Part shown: in pieces, positions 1 through 6,320 of the stretch
Position numbering within the stretch: position 1 is the stretch's first letter
Layout of the letters: every line of letters begins with the position of its first letter
DNA from: a virus
Virus record (IMG/VR): IMGVR_UViG_3300008108_007865
Coordinates: 1-21,190 of that record
Length of the DNA: 21,190 nucleotides
Direction: 5' to 3' (one strand)
Translations under genes and position numbers: made by a program
The notes under the pieces: generated by a model
What the model saw: the letters and a program-made list of their open reading frames with translations, nothing else
What the model was told of the DNA's origin: nothing
Database searches by the model: none

Positions 1-477
1 TTCTATTTGTTTATTTGTAAATGTACCGTCTTTTCCTTTGACTTCAATGCATTTATCAAATCGTTTAACCACATCAAACCCAAGATAGTCTACATGTTTG
101 TCTCTTGCAAAGTGCTCATAAAAAGAACCATAACCACAACCGATCTCTCCAATAATAGTTTTCCCAAACCTGCAATCGCAATTATTAATACCCCAACTAA
201 CTAACCCCAGCATACCAGAATACTGGGCTATTTTGTTGTTAGTGTAATTTGCCTGAGAAATAGAAGAAGAGTTTGTTTTATTAATATATCCATTGCAAAC
301 AGTATCAGTATTAAACCATTTATCAGTAGCCTTCCAAAATGCTTTTGGGCTAATTTTATCTGGATCGAGTAAATCGACAGTGTACTGTTTATGGAGGTTC
401 AAGTCATTATAATAATCTGAAACATTGTTCCATCCCTGATTTTTCCAAACATCGATAATTTTATTTTTAGTCAGCAT
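1..477 (-). CDS. SAM-dependent methyltransferase, N-terminal part (cut by window start)
   Basis: The reading frame starts with ATG at 477 and stays open to base 1, giving 159 residues with no stop, so the C-terminus lies outside the window. Around residues 110-120 it carries IGEIGCGYGSFYEHF, a typical class I methyltransferase motif I (E/DxGxGxG) that binds S-adenosylmethionine. It is followed by YLGFDVV, which fits the motif II strand ending in an acidic residue. The first 100 residues contain several Trp and Asn residues and no motif I recognise. The substrate cannot be read from the sequence; sugar or small-molecule methylation would fit the glycan genes at 3999-5697, but that is inference. 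It starts five bases after the prepilin-like gene stops, so the two are probably co-transcribed. Confidence 0.8.
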   Translation of the reverse strand, partial: MLTKNKIIDVWKNQGWNNVSDYYNDLNLHKQYTVDLLDPDKISPKAFWKATDKWFNTDTVCNGYINKTNSSSISQANYTNNKIAQYSGMLGLVSWGINNCDCRFGKTIIGEIGCGYGSFYEHFARDKHVDYLGFDVVKRFDKCIEVKGKDGTFTNKQIE

Positions 478-481
478 ATTA

Positions 482-913
482 TTAAAAATAACCAGTCTTA
501 AACCATAGCTCTCGTCTTACTGGAGAATCATCTGGAGCATTTGGTGGCCATATAAATGTAGTATCGATCATATTGAAATTATTTGATTTGTCTACGGTAT
601 ATTCTACCTTTATTGCAGCTTTGCTAGAATCATTTGTTATCATACCGTTCTCGTTTAAAAAGAATGTTCTGTTTTGAGATAGTGTAAAGTTTCCAACGTA
701 TGGTAATGGTATAGGCTGATCTCTATGCTCTCTTGGAAAGACATCCCATATACCAAAAATAGTTTCACAAAAATTGTTTGCTATAGTTTCGTTTTCAACC
801 GAACGGACGGAATATAAAGCAATAGAAAGTAAACCAAAAATACTTACTATAACGGAAGCAAATATTCCTATTGCCACAATTACTTCAATCAAAGAAAACG
901 AATTCTTTTTCAC
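482..913 (-). CDS. Prepilin-like protein with class III (type IV pilin) signal
   Basis: I place the start at GTG 913, because it gives the short basic leader MKKNS followed by FSLIEVIVAIGIFASV. This is the classic prepilin pattern: a positively charged leader, cleavage before Phe, Glu at mature position 5, and a hydrophobic N-terminal helix of about 20 residues. A TTG at 949 is in frame but would overlap the upstream gene. Residue -1 is Ser instead of the usual Gly. The mature part (about 138 residues) has a helix followed by a mixed region ending in RRELWFKTGYF, consistent with a minor pilin or pseudopilin of the PilV/GspI type. The segment after the motif (SIFGLLSIAL) reminds me of Verrucomicrobia cassette pseudopilins, which is memory and not a search. 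No prepilin peptidase or pilus ATPase is nearby, so host machinery would be needed. This is highly unusual in a phage. Confidence 0.75.
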   Translation of the reverse strand: MKKNSFSLIEVIVAIGIFASVIVSIFGLLSIALYSVRSVENETIANNFCETIFGIWDVFPREHRDQPIPLPYVGNFTLSQNRTFFLNENGMITNDSSKAAIKVEYTVDKSNNFNMIDTTFIWPPNAPDDSPVRRELWFKTGYF

Positions 914-929
914 AAAGCCTAATATAGAA

Positions 930-1265
930 TTATTCGTAGGACAAGTCAAGCCAATTTGTATCTTCGGGCATTATTTCCATTATGACGCCATGCTCTTTAG
1001 ACTTCTCAATAATATCCTCCAATACACCCCGACCGTACATATGCGTTCCATAGTTACTTTTATAGCATTTATAAATAGAACCGGAATAACCTTCAAACAA
1101 ATAACATTTATCACCTTCAGACACGTACTTTATTCCACTGTTCATTTTCCAGGAATTAGATCCTAGATAACCACCAAACCAGCAGCCAAACACTTTATAT
1201 GTCAAAGGAAATTCCCCTCCTTCAATCTTAACAACTACCCATCTCTCTGGTACATATTCACTCAT
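930..1265 (-). CDS. Hypothetical protein
   Basis: This encodes 111 residues rich in Tyr, Gly and Trp (for example WFGGYLGSNSW and YKSNYGTHMYGRG), with an acidic C-terminus ending EDTNWLDLSYE. I see no signal peptide, membrane segment or known motif. The start ATG at 1265 overlaps the stop of the YopX gene by one base (TAATG), and a GGAG about nine bases upstream is a good ribosome binding site. Translation is probably coupled to the YopX gene, as in other small-gene runs of phages. It is likely a small soluble accessory protein; I assign no function. Confidence 0.7.
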   Translation of the reverse strand: MSEYVPERWVVVKIEGGEFPLTYKVFGCWFGGYLGSNSWKMNSGIKYVSEGDKCYLFEGYSGSIYKCYKSNYGTHMYGRGVLEDIIEKSKEHGVIMEIMPEDTNWLDLSYE

Positions 1266-1645
1266 TATATTAACTCCGGTGTTTCAAATTTATTGCCTAT
1301 TACCTTTACTTTCCAATTATAAATTTCTTTAGAAAGATCATGTAACCATATATAAGCTAATGTTCCCTCTGTATCAGATGATTTAGCCATGACTAAGAAA
1401 GCACCATCAGCATATGATATAATTGCAGTAAACTTTTTAGTATCTTTATTCGTTAGGGGTCTTTCAAATTCTATAATGTCTCCTTCGTAAATAAACTTCT
1501 CATGATTGTCTTTCATTCCTGTACACTGACACGGAACTAAAAAAGCGTCATCAAAAAGCTCTTCTACATAACCGTTGTATTTGTAATTATGTATAAAACT
1601 TTGACCAGCTTTGCAGTAGAACTTAAAGTGGTTTTTTGGACGCAT
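1265..1645 (-). CDS. YopX-domain phage protein
   Basis: I chose ATG 1645, because the N-terminus MRPKNHFKFYCK then matches the usual YopX beginning (M-R-x-x-x-F-R/K-x-W/Y). A TTG at 1672 would overlap the upstream gene further. The 126-residue product has the two family hallmarks: QCTGMKDNHEKFIYEGDIIEF in the middle (family pattern QYTGLKDKNGKEIYEGDIV) and VKVIGNKFETPELI at the C-terminus (family pattern IGNIYENPELL). YopX proteins are common in phages and prophages, are probably oligomeric, and have no firmly established function. The gene is embedded in a run of overlapping small genes. Confidence 0.88.
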   Translation of the reverse strand: MRPKNHFKFYCKAGQSFIHNYKYNGYVEELFDDAFLVPCQCTGMKDNHEKFIYEGDIIEFERPLTNKDTKKFTAIISYADGAFLVMAKSSDTEGTLAYIWLHDLSKEIYNWKVKVIGNKFETPELI

Positions 1646-1880
1646 GTTTTCTTTTAAATGTATCGAGTTCAAAGTGATACTTAGCTATTGCAAAAAGTGA
1701 CTTAGTCTGCATTGCTGACCCACATTGTACGGTATATTGCTTAAGAGCCTCTATATCACCGCTTTTCGTATACTCATTATACAAACTTCGCATTCGCCTG
1801 CAATGGTTTCTTGCTTCTTTCCCGAGAAAGATTACAAAGGAACCAATTTTGTTTTCATTCCAATCGTTAAAAACTTTCAT
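1623..1880 (-). CDS. Hypothetical protein, basic
   Basis: This encodes 85 residues that are strongly basic at the C-terminus (HFELDTFKRKHASKKPL), with a predicted helical core containing RNHCRRMRSLYNEYTKSGD. I recognise no family. The start ATG (1880) shares the ATGA overlap with the stop of the preceding gene, and the 3' end overlaps the YopX start by 23 bases. The charge pattern would allow nucleic-acid binding, but nothing specific supports it. Confidence 0.68.
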   Translation of the reverse strand: MKVFNDWNENKIGSFVIFLGKEARNHCRRMRSLYNEYTKSGDIEALKQYTVQCGSAMQTKSLFAIAKYHFELDTFKRKHASKKPL

Positions 1881-2323
1881 TTGTTATCTGTCTCGATCCC
1901 TACTTGCTTTACAGTAATGGTATCAAGACCGAGTGATATAGGCTCATTATCATTGTATGCAGGTGGAAAGGCAGTACCTAAGCTCGGTTCACAGGAGCTC
2001 ATATGCATCATAGGACTAAATTCACCGAAATCAGTAGAGAGAAATGTTTCAGCAGAGTCAGTATACATTGTATCTTTTTTAATCATATCGTTATAAGTTT
2101 TATTAAATTGCGTTAGATAGTGCTCAAAATCATCATATTCATCAAAAGCATTATAAACGTAATCAAACAACCACTCCTCACCTTCCTTGCTCATATTCAG
2201 CTCATATGCTAAGCGGTCGAAGTAAGTCTTTTGTACTTCTTCAAGCTCGTTAATAAACGTTTTTGCTTTGTAAATAGCATCTTCAGGATGCCGTCCATCT
2301 GATGTGTAATGTTCTGTTTTCAT
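1877..2323 (-). CDS. Hypothetical acidic protein
   Basis: This encodes 148 residues. The first 85 are predicted helical and acidic (HPEDAIYKAKTFINELEEV, FDEYDDFEHYLTQFN). The last 60 are low in charge and rich in Pro, Ser and Met (SPMMHMSSCEPSLGTAFPP), probably a flexible tail. I see no recognisable catalytic motif, signal or membrane segment. It overlaps its downstream neighbour by an ATGA and its upstream neighbour by one base, so it is translated as part of a polycistronic message. I assign no function. Confidence 0.68.
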   Translation of the reverse strand: MKTEHYTSDGRHPEDAIYKAKTFINELEEVQKTYFDRLAYELNMSKEGEEWLFDYVYNAFDEYDDFEHYLTQFNKTYNDMIKKDTMYTDSAETFLSTDFGEFSPMMHMSSCEPSLGTAFPPAYNDNEPISLGLDTITVKQVGIETDNK

Positions 2324-2514
2324 TATTTTGAATTTATAAGTCCTTGAATTTGTTCAACCGACCAATCCTTACATATTGCTACGCGAATTGTTTCGTTCTT
2401 TTGCTTTGTAGATAGGTATGATAGATAGTCACCTAACCCCATACCGATGAACATGGTAATTACGATTGTTACTATGGATAATATTATCCAATCCGGTTTA
2501 TTGTTCTGATTCAT
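2323..2514 (-). CDS. Small single-pass membrane protein
   Basis: This encodes 63 residues. Residues 8-27 (DWIILSIVTIVITMFIGMGL) form one clear hydrophobic segment, preceded by a short polar N-terminus. It is followed by a soluble tail, KQKNETIRVAICKDWSVEQ, ending QIQGLINSK. Small membrane proteins with such a C-terminal helical tail are common in phage accessory regions, where they are candidates for host envelope modulation or superinfection exclusion; no such function is shown here. It overlaps the upstream gene by 17 bases. Confidence 0.65.
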   Translation of the reverse strand: MNQNNKPDWIILSIVTIVITMFIGMGLGDYLSYLSTKQKNETIRVAICKDWSVEQIQGLINSK

Positions 2515-2680
2515 AAAAGTCTAGTCTATATCTAAATATTGTTTCGTCTACATTTACCAAATAAAGGTACCATTGCCCTTCTTCGTTTTGTGTATATACA
2601 TTAACGATTTCGTATTTTGGTTTATATAGTTTAGCTACAGGAATAATTGGCTCCACATAAACTTGATTATTTGGTTTCAT
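2498..2680 (-). CDS. Hypothetical small protein
   Basis: This encodes 60 residues with alternating hydrophobic and polar residues (KYEIVNVYTQNEEGQWYLYL, VNVDETIFRYRLDFYESEQ), suggesting a small beta-rich fold of four or five strands. It has no Cys, membrane segment or known motif. The start ATG at 2680 lies inside the 3' end of the SH3b gene (14-base overlap), consistent with translational coupling. I recognise no family. Confidence 0.65.
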   Translation of the reverse strand: MKPNNQVYVEPIIPVAKLYKPKYEIVNVYTQNEEGQWYLYLVNVDETIFRYRLDFYESEQ

Positions 2681-3014
2681 GCTTTACGAGTATTAGTCTA
2701 TCTTTAAATATATATCCTGTTCTACCACTTTCCGTATATACTTTAAACCAATTACCTGATGTGCCTATTATCTCTAAATTTGTATCGTTTAAAATTCTAG
2801 CAAGCGCAGGGGATGACACATCCGGCCGTTCTCTCATATAAACCCAGCCATCCCTATCATCTACAATTCCATACTCTCTTACTGTCTTTCGCTCTGCTAC
2901 AGCTTGGTATACTTCTTTATGTACAGTGTGAAGCTTATCGTAAACACCTACACCTGCAGTAACTAATGCTGCTACACCTGTCAAAATTGCGCCTATATAT
3001 TGCCAGTTATTCAT
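2667..3014 (-). CDS. Membrane-anchored bacterial SH3 (SH3b) protein
   Basis: This encodes 115 residues. Residues 8-24 (AILTGVAALVTAGVGVY) form an N-terminal hydrophobic anchor. The C-terminal part (about 50-112) has the SH3b pattern: WVYMRERPDVSSPALARIL, then NDTNLEIIGTSGNWFKVY and SGRTGYIFKDRL. That is N-terminal 'x-N/M-V-R-x-x-P' followed by 'G-x-W-x-K-V' and 'G-x-x-G-Y-I/V'. Such domains bind peptidoglycan or proteins at the cell envelope. With the anchor, the domain would face the periplasm. Possible roles are in lysis or envelope modification; it has no hydrolase domain of its own. Confidence 0.78.
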   Translation of the reverse strand: MNNWQYIGAILTGVAALVTAGVGVYDKLHTVHKEVYQAVAERKTVREYGIVDDRDGWVYMRERPDVSSPALARILNDTNLEIIGTSGNWFKVYTESGRTGYIFKDRLILVKHETK

Positions 3015-3195
3015 TTACTGAAAAATTTGTATCTTTTATAGTATTTTCTTTTTGCATTCTTAATAGATGTCTACCGTATCGCATTATAGCTCCCATAGCA
3101 TATGCGTCAAGCTTTTCTAAACACCCATCAGCAACAAGACCGCTTTCATAGAAAGCTACATCTTCTGCTTCTTCAAGACACAGCTTCTTGCTCAT
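3007..3195 (-). CDS. Conserved hypothetical phage protein
   Basis: I chose ATG 3195, which has a GGA about nine bases upstream; the longer frame begins inside the coding region of the upstream gene. The 62-residue product contains EAEDVAFYESGLVADGCLEK and AIMRYGRHLLRMQKE, a pattern I recall from short uncharacterised proteins of tailed phages. It is probably a helical soluble protein. It overlaps the upstream gene by 23 bases and the SH3b gene by 8 bases. Confidence 0.68.
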   Translation of the reverse strand: MSKKLCLEEAEDVAFYESGLVADGCLEKLDAYAMGAIMRYGRHLLRMQKENTIKDTNFSVNE

Positions 3196-3655
3196 CTTTT
3201 GTTTTCCAATATTTCTCCATCTCTTCACTACAAGCCACATAACCGTGCTTCCTGGCTTCCTTTCTACAAAGAGTTTTAAGCCACCATCCTCTTTTACAAA
3301 GAGCACCGCTTTCGCCAGTTACCTCACAAGTATTTCTAGATTTTCTCTCTGCTTCAGAAATAATATCGTCAATGATACTATCTTGAATTTTATCTGCTCC
3401 ATAAACACTTACGTAAAAGCGAAGATCACCATATTTTTCTTTAATTTGATCTGCTACTACTTGTACTTCTCTACCATCCTTGGAGCAAAGATCACAGAAG
3501 TATTGCATTTTCTCCATGCACTCATCTAGTAAATTATACCACCCATCATCGCATTCGAATCCCCATGCCATACAGGTCGTCTTTGGATCTCCACGAAAGT
3601 CACGAAGGATTTTAGGGTATTTTTCGACTAGTTTAAGCTGTAGTTCTTCCGTCAT
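3173..3655 (-). CDS. Conserved hypothetical phage protein with degenerate Cys ribbon
   Basis: ATG 3655 is the likely start (MTEELQLKLVEKYPKILRDF); an in-frame TTG at 3694 only adds a non-conserved tail. The 160-residue product matches a widespread phage family I recall by its pattern: ELxxKLxEKYPKI, then CMxWGxExxDGWYxL, then QIKEKYGDLRFYV, then a C-terminal Cys region with W.KTLC. Cys110, Cys120 and Cys130 remain, but a partner expected near residue 113 is Thr, so the zinc site may be degenerate. The function of the family is not established. Confidence 0.75.
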   Translation of the reverse strand: MTEELQLKLVEKYPKILRDFRGDPKTTCMAWGFECDDGWYNLLDECMEKMQYFCDLCSKDGREVQVVADQIKEKYGDLRFYVSVYGADKIQDSIIDDIISEAERKSRNTCEVTGESGALCKRGWWLKTLCRKEARKHGYVACSEEMEKYWKTKDEQEAVS

Positions 3656-3694
3656 AGTACCTATGATAGTCTGCAAAGAGTATAAAATCAACAA

Positions 3695-4009
3695 TTAAAA
3701 ACCATCAAAATTATTTTTTACCATCTCTTCAGCTAAATTTACTTGCCAGCAATTGTTCTTATAATCCCAATGGCGAATATCTATAATCTGAAAATAAACT
3801 TCTTTACCTAGCAAACTGAGTGCTAATCTTACCCCAGCGTGATCTTCTCGAAAACCGATTTTAAACTCTATGCTAAAAATGTGCCAGCTATCCGTAACAC
3901 ATTGCATTTCAAAATCTTTATGTTTTGTAAGTTTTTTATGAAAATAAAAATATGATTTAAAAATATTTTTATCTTTCCAGAAATTTCGAATTGAAAAATT
4001 AACGTACAT
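3695..4009 (-). CDS. Conserved hypothetical phage protein
   Basis: This encodes 104 residues. The core reads IFSIEFKIGFREDHAGVRLA, ALSLLGKEVYFQI and DIRHWDYKNNCW. The combination of an 'xDHAGxxL' stretch and a 'xxDxRHWDY' stretch recurs in uncharacterised phage proteins I remember, and suggests a beta-rich fold. I see no membrane segment. ATG 4009 overlaps the end of the nucleotidyltransferase gene by 11 bases, so translation is probably coupled. Function unknown. Confidence 0.7.
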   Translation of the reverse strand: MYVNFSIRNFWKDKNIFKSYFYFHKKLTKHKDFEMQCVTDSWHIFSIEFKIGFREDHAGVRLALSLLGKEVYFQIIDIRHWDYKNNCWQVNLAEEMVKNNFDGF

Positions 4010-4721
4010 ATGTGTTATATATTTGTGTTTTTATACTGTCCCATGTCCCGAGATCAATATAGTCATCAATCTCTATTGCTCTCGCTTTATAGAGCACTGT
4101 TTCTTTGAATGATGGCTTAGTACTTGTATAAAAGTGCTGAATGGTATTAAGCGCATCATCAAATACTCTCTTTGTAAATGCAAGCCCGCCCCAATAAGCA
4201 TTAAAGCGATCACCTATATCGCAAGGCTTATCATCATAATCTACCACTTCATTACCCTTTACATATAATGCACCTCTAGTTGTTAATATAGAGGGTGAAT
4301 CTTCTTTTTTATAAAGAAAGGCAAACTCTGAATTATCAAGTGTATTGCATATAGTTGTTACAATATCTATGGAAGGATTTATTTTAAGGATAGTATCCGG
4401 CAACAAAACAAGATTTTTTTCACCGAGCAAATGTTTAGTGCTCTTAATAGATCCCGGCACATCTTTTTCTTCAGGGTTAAAATAGGTAAAAGAGATATTA
4501 AACCGGTGCTTATACTTACTTAGATGTTGGATAATGTCTGTCTTGTCTTCGGTTATCGTAATAGCGAAATGCAAATCACTTCTATTATAAGCAGAGAACA
4601 AATCAAATGTATAATCGATCAAACTTTTATCTTTTTCAAAGCTATATATTTCCTTTGAATACGGTAAGCCTAATCTCTCACCTTTACCTGCGCATGGTAG
4701 GATAACAGTTAATTTACACAT
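3999..4721 (-). CDS. Sugar nucleotidylyltransferase-like protein (GT-A fold)
   Basis: This encodes 240 residues. The N-terminus MCKLTVILPCAGKGERLGLP followed by YSKEI is the NTP-transferase signature (GxGxRxxP-x-x-K), which binds the nucleotide. LVLLPDTIL (Asp109) fits the metal-binding aspartate. The C-terminal IDDYIDLGTWDSIK matches the end of RmlA-type and related enzymes (W/YxDIGTxxxY). The expected reaction is sugar-1-phosphate plus NTP to NDP-sugar plus pyrophosphate; the sugar cannot be assigned. It is shorter than RmlA (about 290), with no extra C-terminal domain. It is divergent from a GT61 glycosyltransferase, so both may serve glycan modification of virion or host surface. The 58-base gap to that gene holds two palindromes. 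Confidence 0.8.
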   Translation of the reverse strand: MCKLTVILPCAGKGERLGLPYSKEIYSFEKDKSLIDYTFDLFSAYNRSDLHFAITITEDKTDIIQHLSKYKHRFNISFTYFNPEEKDVPGSIKSTKHLLGEKNLVLLPDTILKINPSIDIVTTICNTLDNSEFAFLYKKEDSPSILTTRGALYVKGNEVVDYDDKPCDIGDRFNAYWGGLAFTKRVFDDALNTIQHFYTSTKPSFKETVLYKARAIEIDDYIDLGTWDSIKTQIYNTYVR

Positions 4722-4744
4722 TTTTAAATAATATTATTATCGAG

Positions 4745-4775
4745 TTTGCATAATGCAAAATATTTTATAAAATAT
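4745..4775. promoter_or_regulatory. Two perfect palindromes in a divergent intergenic region
   Basis: Between the divergent starts at 4721 and 4780 lie two adjacent perfect inverted repeats. Bases 4745-4759 are TTTGCAT-A-ATGCAAA (7-base arms). Bases 4760-4775 are ATATTTTATAAAATAT (8-base arms with no spacer). The first has the form of a dimeric repressor operator. The second contains TATAAAAT on both strands, one insertion away from a T4-type late promoter core, and could be a bidirectional promoter element. AT-rich DNA produces AT palindromes easily, so the first site is the stronger one. Confidence 0.45.
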
Positions 4776-4779
4776 CTTA

Positions 4780-5697
4780 ATGGTAGAGAAAAAATTAAAA
4801 AGCTTTTTTTTAAAAAGAAAGTTTTGGTCACCACAAATGCAGGAAATTTTTCATGAATTCAAGCATTATGAAGGTATAGAGTATGCATTTTCTGGCGATA
4901 TTACTGTCGATCACTTATATCATATACACAATACACCAGATAATGTTTATAGGTTGCTTACTAAAATGATACCTTCTATAATCGAAATGAGTAAAACTGA
5001 GGATCTCAATATACTCGTTTCTAATATTGATTCAAAAAATAAGCCTCTTAAAGAGTACATGAATCTACTAGGTATTAAAAATATTCAGTATTATAATATA
5101 CAGGATATAAAATATGTAAAGAATTTACAACGCCTACCATTTAATAAATTACATGCTGGTCCAGGGTGTGCTTTGACATTAGATGTCCTTACACGATATA
5201 GAAGTCTGATTACCGGTACTACAGATTATAAGAAAATAGTTATAACACGCAATAATAATAGATCAATACCAGATAATATTATGATGTTCCTGTTAAAGAA
5301 AGGGTTTCAACCTGTGACGCTCGAAGAGATGTCGGTCCAGAATCAAATCAATCTCTTCGCTGGTATTACACATGTAGTAGGAGCACAAGGTGCAGGGTTT
5401 GCAAATTTAGTTTATTGTAACCCGGGTGTCAAATCTTTAGAATTATCTGCAGGCTTTGATTTAAAATTATATACCAATCTCGCTAATCATATAACTGATA
5501 CTTTAAACGTTAAAAAAAGAATATCGCATCTACGAATTGACCGCGATGAAGTATTTACAGATCCTAGTTATACTAAAAAATATGATAAATTTACAAGAAA
5601 ATGTAAATTTTACAATGCACCAATAAAGCTAAGCTACGATAGGTTTGTAAGTGAATTTAATACCCATTTTGACGATTTATCTTCTAATGACAAATGA
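4780..5697 (+). CDS. GT61-family glycosyltransferase
   Basis: This encodes 305 residues and is one of only three plus-strand genes. The C-terminal half carries the GT61 (DUF563) signature: KKIVITRNNNRSIPDN near 151-166 (family pattern 'hYhSRxxxxxRxhxNE'), then GFQPVTLEEMSVQNQINLFA, then GITHVVGAQGAGFANLVYCN around 195-213, where the GAxGAGxxN segment is the most conserved part. These enzymes transfer sugars such as xylose or GlcNAc from NDP-sugars. No signal peptide or membrane segment is seen, so it acts in the cytoplasm. It has no Shine-Dalgarno and an AT-only leader. The 3' end overlaps the convergent gene at 5677 by 21 bases. It probably works with the divergent nucleotidyltransferase. 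Acceptor unknown. Confidence 0.85.
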   Translation: MVEKKLKSFFLKRKFWSPQMQEIFHEFKHYEGIEYAFSGDITVDHLYHIHNTPDNVYRLLTKMIPSIIEMSKTEDLNILVSNIDSKNKPLKEYMNLLGIKNIQYYNIQDIKYVKNLQRLPFNKLHAGPGCALTLDVLTRYRSLITGTTDYKKIVITRNNNRSIPDNIMMFLLKKGFQPVTLEEMSVQNQINLFAGITHVVGAQGAGFANLVYCNPGVKSLELSAGFDLKLYTNLANHITDTLNVKKRISHLRIDRDEVFTDPSYTKKYDKFTRKCKFYNAPIKLSYDRFVSEFNTHFDDLSSNDK

Positions 5698-5889
5698 TTT
5701 AATACGCAACAGTTCATCTTTCGGGCAAGAGCGATACTTTCCATCCCACCAATTAGTTTCAAAAGGACCGCAAACATCTATCTCTGCTGTAGATGACACA
5801 GTATCATAATCACCTTCATACCCATCTACAAGTATAAGCGTCTCAGGATCTAGCTGTTGTAACAATTCTATTAACTCTTTTGCTTTCAT
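5677..5889 (-). CDS. Conserved hypothetical small phage protein
   Basis: This encodes 70 residues beginning MKAKELIELLQQLDPETLIL followed by VDGYEGDYDTV. The pattern 'xELIExLxxLDPxxxVxVxGYEGGYxDV' is common in small uncharacterised proteins of phages and some bacteria. It has an acidic centre, three aromatic residues in NWWDGKY and a basic C-terminus. It overlaps the upstream gene by four bases (ATGA) and the convergent GT61 gene by 21 bases. Function unknown. Confidence 0.72.
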   Translation of the reverse strand: MKAKELIELLQQLDPETLILVDGYEGDYDTVSSTAEIDVCGPFETNWWDGKYRSCPKDELLRIKSFVIRR

Positions 5890-6173
5890 TTCTTCTTTTT
5901 CTTTTTCGGTGTTTCTTTTTTAATACCTAATGTCTTATCCATCAACATCTCTACATCATCTATAGTAACACCCATACAGCCTGTAATACCGATTATATGA
6001 TCTATTACTTCTTTATAGAGATCATACACAAAAGCATCATCTTCTATATACCTTTTAAATTCTGCAGAATCGACAAGAGAGCGAAGAGCTTTTGAGTGTT
6101 TATGAATTTGCCCAATATGCGTTGTGAAGATATCAATCAACTGGTTACCGGTAGATGGTTTATGTTCTTTCAT
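5886..6173 (-). CDS. Hypothetical protein with poly-lysine tail
   Basis: This encodes 95 residues, predicted mostly helical, with an acidic middle (YIEDDAFVYDLYKEVIDHI) and a C-terminus ending KKETPKKKKKK. The lysine tail comes from an A-rich sense-strand run (5886-5915) that could also promote ribosome slippage, so the exact C-terminal length deserves caution. No motif is recognised. It is divergent from the small plus-strand gene at 6213, with 39 bases between them. Confidence 0.62.
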   Translation of the reverse strand: MKEHKPSTGNQLIDIFTTHIGQIHKHSKALRSLVDSAEFKRYIEDDAFVYDLYKEVIDHIIGITGCMGVTIDDVEMLMDKTLGIKKETPKKKKKK

Positions 6174-6199
6174 TATGATAGTAATTATGGCTTATATAG

Positions 6200-6207
6200 T
6201 ATAAATA
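6200..6207 (+). promoter_or_regulatory. TATAAATA, T4-like late promoter core
   Basis: This is an exact match to the core recognised by gp55-type late sigma factors in T4 and related phages, in a 39-base divergent intergenic region. With T4 spacing (core at about -13 to -6), transcription would begin at about 6213, the A of the ATG of the small plus-strand gene, giving a leaderless message. Short AT motifs occur by chance in this DNA, so the evidence is positional only. Confidence 0.4.
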
Positions 6208-6212
6208 ATTAT

Positions 6213-6320
6213 ATGGAAAAGCTAAAAGAAAAAGTTATTGATTTAATCACAAAGTACCCGAAGCTTACAATTTTTTTAGGTGGCTTTGTTAGCGGCTATC
6301 TTTTTAGAGCGATTTTCTAA
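6213..6320 (+). CDS. Very small membrane protein on opposite strand
   Basis: ATG 6213 gives 35 residues: MEKLKEKVIDLITKYPKL followed by TIFLGGFVSGYLFRAIF. This is an amphipathic basic N-terminal helix and one short hydrophobic segment with a GGxxSG helix-packing pattern. A longer in-frame extension to 6096 runs back through the coding region at 5886-6173 and is not credible. It has no Shine-Dalgarno, but TATAAATA lies just upstream. The last 45 bases overlap the convergent gene that ends at 6276. The clean amphipathic/hydrophobic organisation argues for a real protein; a holin-like or superinfection role is possible but unsupported. Confidence 0.5.
   Translation: MEKLKEKVIDLITKYPKLTIFLGGFVSGYLFRAIF

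Noticed and set aside
1070-1077. TATAAATA on the plus strand.
   Set aside because: It lies antisense inside the gene at 930-1265 with no plus-strand gene downstream; likely chance.
774-1166. A 130-codon plus-strand frame antisense to the prepilin-like and neighbouring genes.
   Set aside because: It has no start signal and no motif, and both minus-strand genes it covers are better supported.
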